A stretch of 26,163 bases of DNA from JBCCEV01 sp039030125 (GTDB lineage: Bacteria; Pseudomonadota; Gammaproteobacteria; Ga0077536). The notes under the pieces were generated by a model, which was not told the origin of the DNA, searched no databases, and worked only from the letters and a program-made list of their open reading frames with translations. The translations under genes were made by a program, and so were the position numbers. The stretch is from the NCBI GenBank assembly GCA_039030125.1, contig JBCCEV010000045.1, positions 1 to 26,163 of the forward strand, given 5' to 3'. The stretch's first letter is position 1; each line of letters begins with the position of its first letter. Below are positions 14,604 through 25,900 of this stretch, piece by piece.

Positions 14604-14689
14604 CTAAGCCGAATTTACGCAGGTCACCGACCCGCCCTATAAAGAGGTGTCGGCTTGCTGCACCGGCGACGCCCCCGTATACTGAGCGG

Positions 14690-14709
14690 CACCATCACGG
14701 GGGATGGTG
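14690..14709 (+). other. Hairpin between the isomerase and tpsB genes
   Basis: CACCATC-ACGGGG-GATGGTG forms a perfect 7-bp stem with a 6-nt loop, extendable with a bulge. No T-run follows, so it is at best a weak or Rho-assisted terminator, or an mRNA processing or stability element. The rest of the 161-bp gap (14604-14764) shows no gene. Confidence 0.35.
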
Positions 14710-14764
14710 GCCGATTCTTCGGCTAAGTCAATCAGACACTTAGCGTTGTGATAAGAAGCTCTTT

Positions 14765-16765
14765 ATGACGTTTAGAAATTGGGATCGGCTGTTTTTCGCG
14801 CGTGCCCGCCCATTGACGCTGATCGGTGCGATCCTAGCCGCCCCCGGCAACAGCCACGCCGTCCCCATTGACCTCCCTGATTTTGTTCGCCCGGGCGCCG
14901 TGCGACCCAGTGGCGCTAGCCAAGCAATCGCGGACCGACTCGCGCCGCCGCGGAATCAACTGCTTGCCGACGCGGTTGGCGCGCCCGCTTTCGCCCGGCC
15001 CGGCGCGATTCGCCCGGGAGGCGATACAAGACTTGAGGATTCATTCCCGCGGCCACTGTTCGCCGGTGTTGTCGACCTGCCCGACGCGGCGCGACCGGGC
15101 GCGATCCGCCCTGGCGACAATAGCAAGCTGGTACCACCGCAACCGGTTGGCGAGGTCTTCGCGGTGCCCCCGGTTATCGATCGACCGCTCGAAATTGATG
15201 GCGGTGAGAAAGTGGTGGTCACTGCATTCAAGCTTGATGGTGTGGTGGACCGCGCGGCATTCGACATCACCACCGATGAAGTTCAAAGCTTGGTGGACGC
15301 GCAGATCGGAAAATTTCCTGAAGGCTTCAGCGTGAACCGACTGCAAGAGGTTGCCGACTCGGTCACCGGTTTCTATCGCGACAAGGGTTTGATCTTGGCG
15401 CAAGCCTTTGTGCCCGTGCAGGACGTTGTGGACGGTGTCGTAACGCTGCAAGTTTTTGAAGGCGCGCTCGGCCGCGTAGTGGTTGAAGGTAACGAGATGT
15501 TCAACAGCGAAACGATCGAACGGCCGTTTCGAAATTTGTTGGGTGAGCCGGTTACGAAAGAAACGATCGAATCAGCACTGCTTCAGGTCGCCGACATTCC
15601 GGGGCAGTCCTCATTCGGTGTATTCCGCCCGGGGGTTGATGTTGGCACCGCCGACATGGTGGTCAAAGTCGATAAAGAAAAGCGCTTCGACCTTGCCATA
15701 CGGGCTGATAATCACGGGATATCCGAAACCGGTAAGAACCGTTATCTCGTCCAAGTCGCGGTTAACGATTTGACCGGGGTAGGCGATCGTTTGGTGGGAA
15801 CCGGTCAGCACACCGAGGTTCCGGCAAATTCTTTTTTCTGGGGCTTCGAATATCAACGCCCGTTTTACTTCGACACCATGGTTGGGGCCAGTGTCAACCA
15901 GAACCAATTCGATGTTGGGGGTGCGTTCGCCGCTGCCGAAATCGCGACCGACACGCGCACGCAAGACCTCTGGATTTCGCGACCTTTTATCCGCTCACGC
16001 ACGCAGAACCTAAGCGCGCGTTTCGGTTTAACGCGCAAGCGCTCAGGAACCAAGGCCGGCGGGCGCCGGGTCACGCTGGATGCGCTGACCGCACTTTATC
16101 TGCAAATGAACTGGGACAACGTCGATGCGCGTTTTGCGGGTATCAACGCTGCAACCTTGGAAGTCGCCCATGGGTTCAACAATGTTTTCGGTGCGATTAA
16201 CGAAGACCCCGCCTCGATACCACCGAGTCGCCAAACCGACAACGCATTCGCCACCGGGCAATACGACAAAGTCTTTTTCAACTACTCGCGCTTCCAAGCC
16301 TTGACGCCGGTTTGGGATAAGCTCATTCATCACAATTTGCTGTTCAACTTTGAACTGCAGTATTCCCCCGATTTGCTGCTACCTCTTGAACAGTACGCAA
16401 TCGGCGGCCCGAATAACGTGCGCGGCTACCGACCGACCGAAGGTTTGTTTGATCGAGCGGCGTTTGGCTCGGTCGAGTGGATCATCAATGCGCCGTTCAT
16501 CGCCGACCAGCCGGCCTTCGGCAATCGTACCTGGGGGGAGTTGTATCAGTTCTCGGTGTTTTTCGATCTTGGCGCCGGCAAGCTCAACGGTACGTTGGGC
16601 AGCGAGGTCGGATCGGAGAACTTCAAGTCGGTGGGGTTTGCGCTGTCGTTTAACAATCCCAACAAGTTCTCAACCAAGCTAACCGTCGCCTCGCCAATCG
16701 GCGATCCGGATCCGGTCAACGAACGCGATCCCACCTATTGGCTTGATCTCAACTTCTTCTTCTAA
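14765..16765 (+). CDS. TpsB-type (ShlB/FhaC/HecB family) two-partner secretion outer-membrane transporter
   Basis: 666 residues. A likely signal peptide ends near NSHA|VP (about residue 32). Residues 37-118 carry three copies of an R-P-G-A-[IV]-R-P motif. POTRA1 (about 150-230, with FSVNRLQEVADSVTGFYRDKGLILAQAFVP) and POTRA2 (about 231-308, with GRVVVEGNEMFNSETIERPF) follow. The rest is a 16-strand-type barrel with many Asp/Asn/aromatic alternations, the conserved GGPNNVRGY motif (VRGY at 552-555) and a terminal aromatic strand ending in Phe-Phe-Phe. TpsB proteins usually have 550-590 residues, and the excess is the N-terminal repeat region. It would export the TpsA encoded 135 bp downstream across the outer membrane. 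ATG at 14765 has only a weak ribosome site. Confidence 0.94.
   Translation: MTFRNWDRLFFARARPLTLIGAILAAPGNSHAVPIDLPDFVRPGAVRPSGASQAIADRLAPPRNQLLADAVGAPAFARPGAIRPGGDTRLEDSFPRPLFAGVVDLPDAARPGAIRPGDNSKLVPPQPVGEVFAVPPVIDRPLEIDGGEKVVVTAFKLDGVVDRAAFDITTDEVQSLVDAQIGKFPEGFSVNRLQEVADSVTGFYRDKGLILAQAFVPVQDVVDGVVTLQVFEGALGRVVVEGNEMFNSETIERPFRNLLGEPVTKETIESALLQVADIPGQSSFGVFRPGVDVGTADMVVKVDKEKRFDLAIRADNHGISETGKNRYLVQVAVNDLTGVGDRLVGTGQHTEVPANSFFWGFEYQRPFYFDTMVGASVNQNQFDVGGAFAAAEIATDTRTQDLWISRPFIRSRTQNLSARFGLTRKRSGTKAGGRRVTLDALTALYLQMNWDNVDARFAGINAATLEVAHGFNNVFGAINEDPASIPPSRQTDNAFATGQYDKVFFNYSRFQALTPVWDKLIHHNLLFNFELQYSPDLLLPLEQYAIGGPNNVRGYRPTEGLFDRAAFGSVEWIINAPFIADQPAFGNRTWGELYQFSVFFDLGAGKLNGTLGSEVGSENFKSVGFALSFNNPNKFSTKLTVASPIGDPDPVNERDPTYWLDLNFFF
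14873..15118 (+). repeat. Three-copy RPGA[IV]RP repeat in the TpsB N-terminus
   Basis: Copies are LPDFVRPGAVRPSG (residues 37-50), APAFARPGAIRPGG (73-86) and LPDAARPGAIRPGD (105-118), spaced 36 and 32 residues apart. They lie between the signal peptide and POTRA1, where FhaC-type transporters have the plug helix and linker. The proline/arginine pattern is conserved while the spacers are not, suggesting selection on the motif. Function unknown. Confidence 0.8.
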
Positions 16766-16782
16766 GCCGCTCATGGACCGGT

Positions 16783-16796
16783 GTGAAATGTTTCAC
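16783..16796. promoter_or_regulatory. Perfect inverted repeat between tpsB and tpsA
   Basis: GTGAAA-TG-TTTCAC is a perfect 6+2+6 palindrome, 17 bp after the tpsB stop, flanked by direct repeats GGACCG (16775-16780 and 16797-16802). The 2-nt spacer and lack of a T-run argue against a terminator; a regulator operator is possible. The remaining 135-bp gap has GGAG 10 nt before the tpsA ATG and an 11-bp palindrome GTCCTAAGGAC directly against it. Confidence 0.4.
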
Positions 16797-16900
16797 GGAC
16801 CGCGCGCGGCAAATCATTACCATGTGAGTTGGGTCTCTAGCGCGGTTTGCGATTGCTGCGCTGCGTTGCCCGACTGAATCATCGTTGGAGTCCTAAGGAC

Positions 16901-19900
16901 ATGAGCAAGCGAAATTCGAGGCTCACAAAGCGCACGCGCAGGCGCAAGCCCGCGTCATTTAAGCGCACGTCGTTAGCCACCGGAGTGCGGTTGGCATTAC
17001 CCGGCTTGGCACTGGGTTTAAATGCGCTGCCAGTCTTTGCCGCGCCACAAGGCGGCCAAGTGGTCGGTGGTACCGGAGGTATCGACCAATCCGCCGCAAA
17101 CTTAACAGTGGTTAACCAAGCTTCTAATCGCCTTGCCATCGAATGGCAGTCTTTCAACATCAATCGCAGCGAAACCGTTCAGTTCAACCAACCCGGCGTC
17201 AACGCCGCCGCGCTCAATCGCATTCTCGATCAAAATCCCAGCGCCATCTTTGGCCAAGTCAAAGCCAACGGCCAAGTGTTCTTGATGAACCCCAATGGCG
17301 TGTTCTTCGGGCGCACCGCTAGAGTCGACGTCGGCGGGTTAGTGGCTGGCGGCATGGATATCTCCGTGCAAGACTTCATGAGCGGCAACTACAAACTGCA
17401 GGCGATCGACGGTAAGAAAGGCAGGGTTGTTAACCGCGGTGAAATCATCGGCGACGAAGTCGCGTTGGTCGGTAAATCCGTATCCAATGAAGGCGTGATC
17501 CTAGCGACCGCTGGTCGCGTGAGCTTAGTGGCCGGCAACGCGGCAACGGTTGACTTCGATGGCGATGGTTTACTGCGCTTCACCGTTGACGAGGCGGTGA
17601 TTGAACAAGCTGAGGCGCTAAGTCTCACGGATAGCGACGGCAATCCGATAGACGACGGCCCGGTGACCGACCAAGTCAGCAACACCGGCACCATCAACGC
17701 TGATGGTGGCGACATCCTGATCTCCGCGAGCGCGACTGATGGGATTTTCAACAACCTCATCAACAACCAAGGCGTAATGACGGCCGCGCGTATCGATAAC
17801 TCTGGTGGCACGATCCGCCTGGTTGCAACGGGCACCAACAACAGCGTTATCAATACGGGCACCATGACGGCCGCCGCAGGCGATGCTCCGAGCGATGGCG
17901 GCACCATCTCAATCGCGGCTGCCAACTTTGAAAACACCGGTGCTGTCAAAGCGGACGCACGCGATGGCGATGGCGGCACGATCGCTATCAACGTTGAGAA
18001 GTTTAATCGGCACGCTGACGATGCGGTGGTTAGCGCAACGAGCACCGATGGTGGAGAGGGCGGTTACGTCGAGCTGACGGGTGAAACCATCGCGCTCGAG
18101 GATCAAACACTGGTTGATGTATCAGGGGCTTCCGGTGGCGGTACTGCGCTGATTGGTGGCGATTATCGTGGCGAGAATGAAAACGTCGATAACGCCGAGA
18201 TCACCTTCGTGGCGAGTGATGCATCGGTCAAGGCCGATGCGGTTGAAACCGGGGACGGCGGCAAGGTGGTGCTGTGGGCCGATGACACAACCTATTTCTA
18301 TGGCGACATCAGTGCCGATGGCGGCGCGACGTCAGGCGATGGTGGATTCGTCGAAGTCTCAGGTAAGGAAACGCTCGTCTTCAAAGGCAACGTCACCACA
18401 GACGCTACGAACGGCGAGACAGGTCAGTTACTTCTTGATCCCGGCACGCTCACGGTTATCGATGCGGCGGCGGGCGGCGATCAAGACACGGAGCTGACCG
18501 TCACTGCGACCATCGGCGAAGTTCTCTCAGGCGTCGCGGATGTCGGCGGCAATACCATCTCATGGGGGGCTATCGACTCACTGCTCGACACGGTTTCGAT
18601 CACGCTTGAGGCGACCGGGCTAATCACGATTAATGATGTTACCGGTGCCGCGGGCGGCGTCATCACCACCGCCGACCTCGTCACCTTGGACCTAAGCGCC
18701 AACTCACTCACCATCACATCGACCACTGCGAACGTAGTCTTTACCGATGCGAATGACGTGATTCGCACCGAAGGCGGCGCCATCACTATTAATGCAGCAG
18801 GCGGAACCAGTGCCCTCGGTGGCTTCAACACCACCGGTGGCGGTGGCGGCCAATCCGGGGCCGTGACGCTGAATATCGCAGCAGGTTCCTTCGGTGATGT
18901 GACTACCGGCGGTTCTGACTTCACGGTTAATTCGGCCGGCGCGGTTACGCAGGTCGCAGGGAAAACTATCCAGGGGGCTAGCGCGCTGGTGAAGCAGGGG
19001 ACAGGTACGTTAACGCTTGACCAAGCGAACACGTTCACCGGCACCACCACAATCAGTGCCGGCACAATAGCGCTTGCCAATTCCGGAGGATTGGGCAGCG
19101 ATACTGGCAATACGATAATCAACGGCGGCACGTTGGAATTACAAGTCGATATCACCAGCGGCGAAGATTTCAACATTCAAGGTGCGGGGGTTGGCAGTGC
19201 CGGTGCAATCACGGCGGAAGGTGGTGCGGCGCGCTCGCTGGCAACCGGCACCACCGTAACCCTTGAGGGCAACGCCACGATCGGCGGCAGCCAAAACCTC
19301 ACAATCACCGATGCGGTGGTCGAGAACGTTGGTCCGTTTGGCTTGACCAAGGCGGGTGCCGGTACGCTCACAATGAGCGCGGCGGCGACCTATACCGGCG
19401 CGACAAGCGTGACGGCCGGAACGTTGGCGGCGGGCTCGGGCGCGGCGGACGTCATTGCGACGAGCAGTGGCTTGGATGTGTCTGCATTGGCGACGTTTGA
19501 TCTGGGTGACACGGATCAAAACGTGGTGGCGCTGACGGGCGCCGGCAACGTGACGAATTCGCTCGCTGCCGCGAACCTGGATGTAACGGGTACGGGCACG
19601 GGGACGTTCAGTGGCATCATTGCTGACGGTACGGGTGCACTATCGCTGACCAAGTCGGGTGCGGGCGGCACGCTTACCTTATCGGGCGCGAACACCTACA
19701 CGGGTGTAACCAACGTCTCCGGTGCCGGTGGCACTCTGGTTGCGGCGGATGCATCTGCCTTGGGTACGGCTGCTGCGGGGACCACGGTGGCGAGCGGCGC
19801 GGCTCTGGAGACGACCTTCATAACCGGAACGTCGAGTGAAGCCATCGCGATCACCGGGACCGGCGTCGGTGGTACAGGCGCTTTGCGAGTGAATAATGCC

Positions 19901-22900
19901 TCAGGTACGGCAACGCTGAACGGCGTGGTTTCCGGTGCCGGCTCTGTGCGCAAGGAAGGCGCTGGGACATTCGTGCTAGGAGGCACAAACACCTACACAG
20001 GCGTGACTGAGATCAACGCGGGTACGTTGCAGGTTGCGGGCGGCGATGGCATCGGCGACACCAGCGCGGTCACGATCTCGGCGACTGGCACGCTCGATCT
20101 CAATGGCACGAACGAGACGATTGGCTCGCTGGCCTCAAGTGCGGCGGGCGCGTCGGTCACTCTGGGCGCGGGCACGCTCACGACCGGTGGCAACAACACC
20201 AGCACATCGTTTGATGGGGTGATCTCAGGCACCGGTGGGTTGACCAAAGTTGGGACCATGACGTTCACGTTGGCGCAAGCCGCGACGTACACCGGCAACA
20301 CGGTGGTGAGCGCCGGTACGCTGCAAGCGGGCGCGGCGGATGTGATCGCAACCAGCGCGTCGTTGGATCTCGATGGTGGCACGTTCGATTTGAACGGTAA
20401 CGATCAAAACGTCGCTGCGTTGTTGGACACCACCGGCACCGGCACGGTGACCAGTAGCATCGCGGGTGCCGCGAACCTGGATGTCACTGGCACTGCAACC
20501 AACGCCTTTGACGGCATTATCCAGGATGGTAGCGGCACGGTGTCACTAACAAAGTCTGGTGTGGGCGGCACGCTGACGCTATCGGGTGCGAATACCTATT
20601 CGGGCGTGACGACGGTGACCGGCGGTACGTTGGCGGTCGCGAATGCGGCGGGCCTGGGTGCGGCGACCGGCAACACGGTCGTCAACGGCGGCACGGTTGA
20701 GCTGCAGGTTGATATCGCAAACGGCGAAGACTTCAACATCCAGGGCGCGGGCGTTAGCAGTGCCGGTGCGATAACGGCGGAAGGGGGCGCGGCGCGTTCG
20801 TTAGGTGCGGGCAGTGTGGTCACACTGGAAGGGAACGCCACGATTGGTGGTACGCAAAACCTGACGATCACCGATGCGGTAGGGCAGAACGTCGGCCCGT
20901 TTGCTTTGACCAAGGTGGGTGCGGGCGTGCTGACCCTGAGCGCGGCATCGACGTACACGGGTAACACGATTGTCAGTGCTGGGACGTTGCGCGCAGGCGC
21001 CGCCGATGTGATTGCGACGAGTGCGCTGTTGGACTTGGATGGCGGCACGTTTGATCTGAACGGTTTTGATCAGAATGTGATTGCGCTGATTGATACCACG
21101 AGCACGGGTACGGTCACGAACAATGCGGTGGCGACGGCAGCGAACCTGGATGTCACGGGTACCGGCACGAACACGTTTGATGGTGTGATCCAGGACGGCA
21201 CGAGTGCGGTTTCGCTGACGAAATCTGGGGGGGGCGGCACGCTGACGCTTGCGGGTGCAAATACCTACACGGGTGTAACGACGGTGACGGGTGGCACGGT
21301 GGCGGTTGCGAATGCGACGGGCTTGGGTGATGCCACCGGTAACACCGTAGTCAACGGCGGTACGGTTGAGTTGCAGGCCGACATTGCCAATGGTGAAGAC
21401 TTCAACATTCAGGGTGCGGGTGTCGGCAGTGCCGGTGCGATAACTGCGGAAGGTGGCGCGGCGCGCTCACTGGGTGCGGGCACCGTCGTGACGCTCGAAG
21501 CGGACGCCTCGATTGGCGGAACGCAGAACCTGACGATCACCGAAGCGGTAGGCCAGAACGTCGGTCCCTTTGGTCTAACCAAGGTGGGCGCCGGCGTACT
21601 GACCTTGAGCGCGGCCGCGACATACACGGGTAACACGGTTGTGAGTGCGGGCACACTGAGCGCTGGCGTTGCCGATGTGATTGCGACGAGCGCGCTGCTC
21701 GATCTTGATGGCGGCACGTTTGATCTCAACGGCAATGATCAGAACATCATTGCCCTCACCGACACCACGGGAACTGGCACGGTCACTAGCGGCGTTGTGG
21801 GCGCGGTCAACGTGGATGTGACTGGCACTGGCACCAACACGTTTGACGGTGTGATCCAGGATGGCAGTGGCACGGTATCGCTCACCAAGTCCGGTGCGGG
21901 CGGTACGTTAACCTTGGCCGGTGCCAACACGTTTACCGGCGCCACCACCATCAGCGGTGCCGGCGGCACGTTGCAGGCGGGCGCCGCTAATGTGCTACAA
22001 AACAGCAGTGGCCTGGACGTCGGCGCCGGGACCACTTTCGACACCAATGGCGCGATCCAAACCGTTGTCGCGCTCACGGGTGACGGCACGGTCGAATCGA
22101 GCGCGGGGCTGGGCACCCTGATCCACACCGGGACCAGTACCTTTGCCGGCACCTTACAAAATGGGGCCGGACAACTGCGGATCAATAAAGGTACCGGCGG
22201 CACGTTCACGCTTACCGGCAACAATACCTATACCGGGCCGACGCAGATCTCGGGCGGCATCCTGCAGGCGGGATCGGTCAACGCGATCGGCGACACCAGC
22301 CAGGTCAACATGGGCGGTGGTGCCACACTCGATCTTAACGGCTTCGATCAAACCATTGGCGCATTGATCTCCGGCAGCGCCACCGCTTCGGTTACGCTGG
22401 GCAGCGGCACGCTGACCTACGGCGATGCCACCGCATCGCTGAGCTACGCCGGGACGATTACGGGCACTGGTGGGATCATCAAGCAGGGCAGTGGTACTTC
22501 CGTGTTCACCAACACGGGTAACGCTTACACCGGCGCGACGACGGTGACCGCTGGCACCTTGCAACTCGGCGCAGCGGGCGTCATTGCCGATGGCAGTGCG
22601 TTGGTGGTGAACACCGGTGGTACGTTCGACTTAAACGATTTCAACGAAACTGTCGCATCGCTGGCCGGTACAGGCGGTACTGTTGATCTGGGCTCGGCGA
22701 CCCTGACCTATGGCGATGCGAACAATCTCACATATGCCGGGGCGATCATCGGAACCGGCGGGATCACGAAGCAGGGTGTGGGCATCTCGACGCTAAGTGG
22801 CGCGAACACGTTCACGGGCAATACGGTGGTGAGCGCTGGAACGTTGGCGGCAGGGATCTTAAACGCGATCTCCACGAGTGCGTTACTGGACTTAGACGGG

Positions 22901-25900
22901 GGTACGTTTGATCTCAACGGCTTCGATCAAGACGTTATTGCCCTGACGGACACAACGGGAACCGGCACGGTAACCAGCGGTATTGCGGGCGCGGTCAATC
23001 TGGATGTGACCGGCACAGGCACCAACACGTTTGACGGTGTGATCGAGGACGGTACAGGCACGGTGTCGCTAACCAAGTCGGGCGCGGGCGGCACCCTGAC
23101 CTTAGCGGGTACGAACACCTACACGGGCGCGACTAACGTTTCGGGCGTAGGCGCTACATTAGTGGCGTCGAATGCCTCAGCGTTGGGCACCGCGGCAGCG
23201 GGTACCACTGTGGTCAGCGGCGCGGCTTTGGAGATGACCTTCACGAGCGGTACCTCCAGCGAGGCGGTATCGATTGCTGGCACGGGCGTTGGCGGTACAG
23301 GTGCGTTGCGTCTCAATAATGCGTCCGGTACTGGCACGCTCACTGGCGCGGTCACGGGCGCGGGATCGGTACGCAAGGAAGGCGCCGGGACCTTCGTACT
23401 GGGTGGCGCCAACACTTACTCGGGTGTCACCGAGGTGAACGCCGGCGAATTGGAAGCGGGGTCCACAACCGCGATTGGCGATACCAGCGCGGTGACGGTT
23501 GCGGCTGGTGCGGTGCTGGATCTAAACGGCAACAACGAAACGATTGGTTCTTTGGCCGGTGCGACCGGTGCTTCGGTGACCTTGGGCGCGGGTACGCTAA
23601 CGACCGGCGGCGACGGCACGAGCACCACCTATTCGGGCACGATTTCCGGTACTGGTGGGTTGACTAAGGTCGGTGGTGGCACCTTCATTCTCGACAATAC
23701 GGGTAACGCTTACACCGGCGCGACCACGGTAACCGCTGGCACCTTGCAACTCGGCGCGGCCGGTGTCATTGCCGATGGCAGTGCGTTGGTGGTGAATAGC
23801 GGTACCTTTGACCTTAACGATTTCAACGAAACCGTCGCGTCGCTGGCCGGCGCGGGCGGCACCGTTGATCTGGGCTCGGCGACCCTGATCTATGGCGATG
23901 CGAACAATCTTTCATATGCCGGCGCGATCATCGGAACCGGCGGGATCACGAAGCAGGGTGTGGGCATCTCGACGCTAAATGGCGCGAACACGTACACGGG
24001 CAATACGGTGGTGAGCGCTGGAACGTTGGCGGCAGGGATCTTAAACGCGATCTCCACGAGTGCGTTATTGGACTTAGATGGGGGTACGTTTGATCTCAAC
24101 GGCTTCGATCAAGACGTTATTGCCCTGACGGACACAACGGGAACCGGCACGGTAACCAGCGGTATTGCGGGCGCGGTCAATCTGGATGTGACCGGCACGG
24201 GCACCAACACGTTTGACGGTGGGATCGAGAACGGCACTGGCACGGTGTCGCTAACCAAGTCGGGCGCGGGTGGAACACTGACGCTCGCGAACAACAACAC
24301 CTACACGGGTGTGACCAGCATCACGGGCGGCACATTACGGATCACGAACATCGGCGCGCTAGGTGACGCCACGGGCAACACGGTGGTCAACGGCGGCACG
24401 CTCGATGTGGGTGTCACAGGCACGCTTGCTGAAGTATTGAATATTCAAGGGACCGGTGCCAACGGTGGTTCGGGTGGCGCGCTTGATGCATCGGTTAGCG
24501 GTGTGGTTCTTGACTCGGCCGCGTCGCCGCTTACGCTTGATGGTGCTGCAACCATTCGCACGGCTGACTCGGTCATTCTCGCCATTAGCGATGTGATCGC
24601 TGGTGCCTTTGATTTGTCGCTTGGCACCGCGGGCCCGGGTACCGTCGATGGCACGATTAACCTCAACGCCGCGAACACCTATACGGGGCAGACCAACGTC
24701 GCCGCTGATACCATCGTCGTCGCTAACGACGTGAGCGCACTAGGCGCCGGTGCCGGCGCCACCGTCGTTGATGGCACCTTACGTTTAAGCAACGGCGGTG
24801 GCGATGTCACTTTCGATGAAGTCATCACACTAAACGCTTCGTCGTTCCTTGCTGCTTCCGGTGCCGGCACCACGCGGGTGGACTCCGCGGCTGGTAACTT
24901 CACCCTGGCGGGCGATGCAAACCTCAATGGCGGAACGGGGACGCTGAGCATTCAGGACGTCATGATCGGCGCCGGCGGTTTCAGTACAAGCATCGGTACG
25001 GTCGCGCTAACCCAGGCGAATACCTTCAACGGCAACATCCTCATGCAAGGCGGTTCAACCCTGCAGATCGCAAATGCCGCGGCTCTCGGTAACAACACCG
25101 GGACTACGACGTTGACCGGTGCGACGCTTGAGTTCGTCTCGGGTGCGGGATTGGCCGGCACCACCATCGATGAAGTGATATTGCTCGGCAACAGCGGCGG
25201 TTTCGATAGCCGAATTCTGCAAAATGATGGCACCGGCACAGTGACGATCGACCACTCCGGTGCTGGCGTGTTCAGTCTGATCGATCCCGATGGTGTTTTG
25301 GAAGCTGTCGCCGGAGGTACTTTGCAGATCGACGATGTCGTCAATGGTGCCGGCGGGTTCGACAAGCGCGGTGCCGGCGTTGCGGTTTTAACGCAGGCCA
25401 ACGGCTATACCGGTGCGACGGTTGTTACTGCGGGCACCTTGCGCGTGACCAACGCGACAGGTCTGGGCACGAGCGGCGGCGGCGTCGGCGTTAATGGCAC
25501 CAGCGTCACGAGCGGTGCGACGCTAGAGCTCAACAATATCAACGGTACGGTGACCGAGGAGATCGCCATCGCCGGGACGGGTGTGAGCAGTGCCGGCGCG
25601 CTTCGTGTTGACACCGTGGCAGGTGCTACCACAACGACGCTTAACGGTGTCATCAGTGGCACGGGCGACGTGCGCAAAGTGAGTGCCGGGACGTTGGCTT
25701 TGGGGGGTGTGAACACCTATACCGGTGTGACCAACATTGATGGCGGTACCGTTCAGGTTACCGACGCTGCGGGTCTTGGCAGCAGTGGTGGCGGTCTCGG
25801 TACCGATGGCACGACGGTCGCTAACGGGGCGACCCTTGATTTCGCGCTTGGCGGCGGCAGCAGCGGCGAGGAGTTATCGATATCGGGTGCGGGCGACGGT

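Noticed and set aside
14690..14709. Rho-independent terminator after the isomerase gene
   Set aside because: The stem is perfect but only 7 bp and no T-run follows it.
15041..15451. Minus-strand frames over the tpsB 5' region
   Set aside because: They are shadows of the tpsB coding frame with its POTRA motifs on the plus strand.
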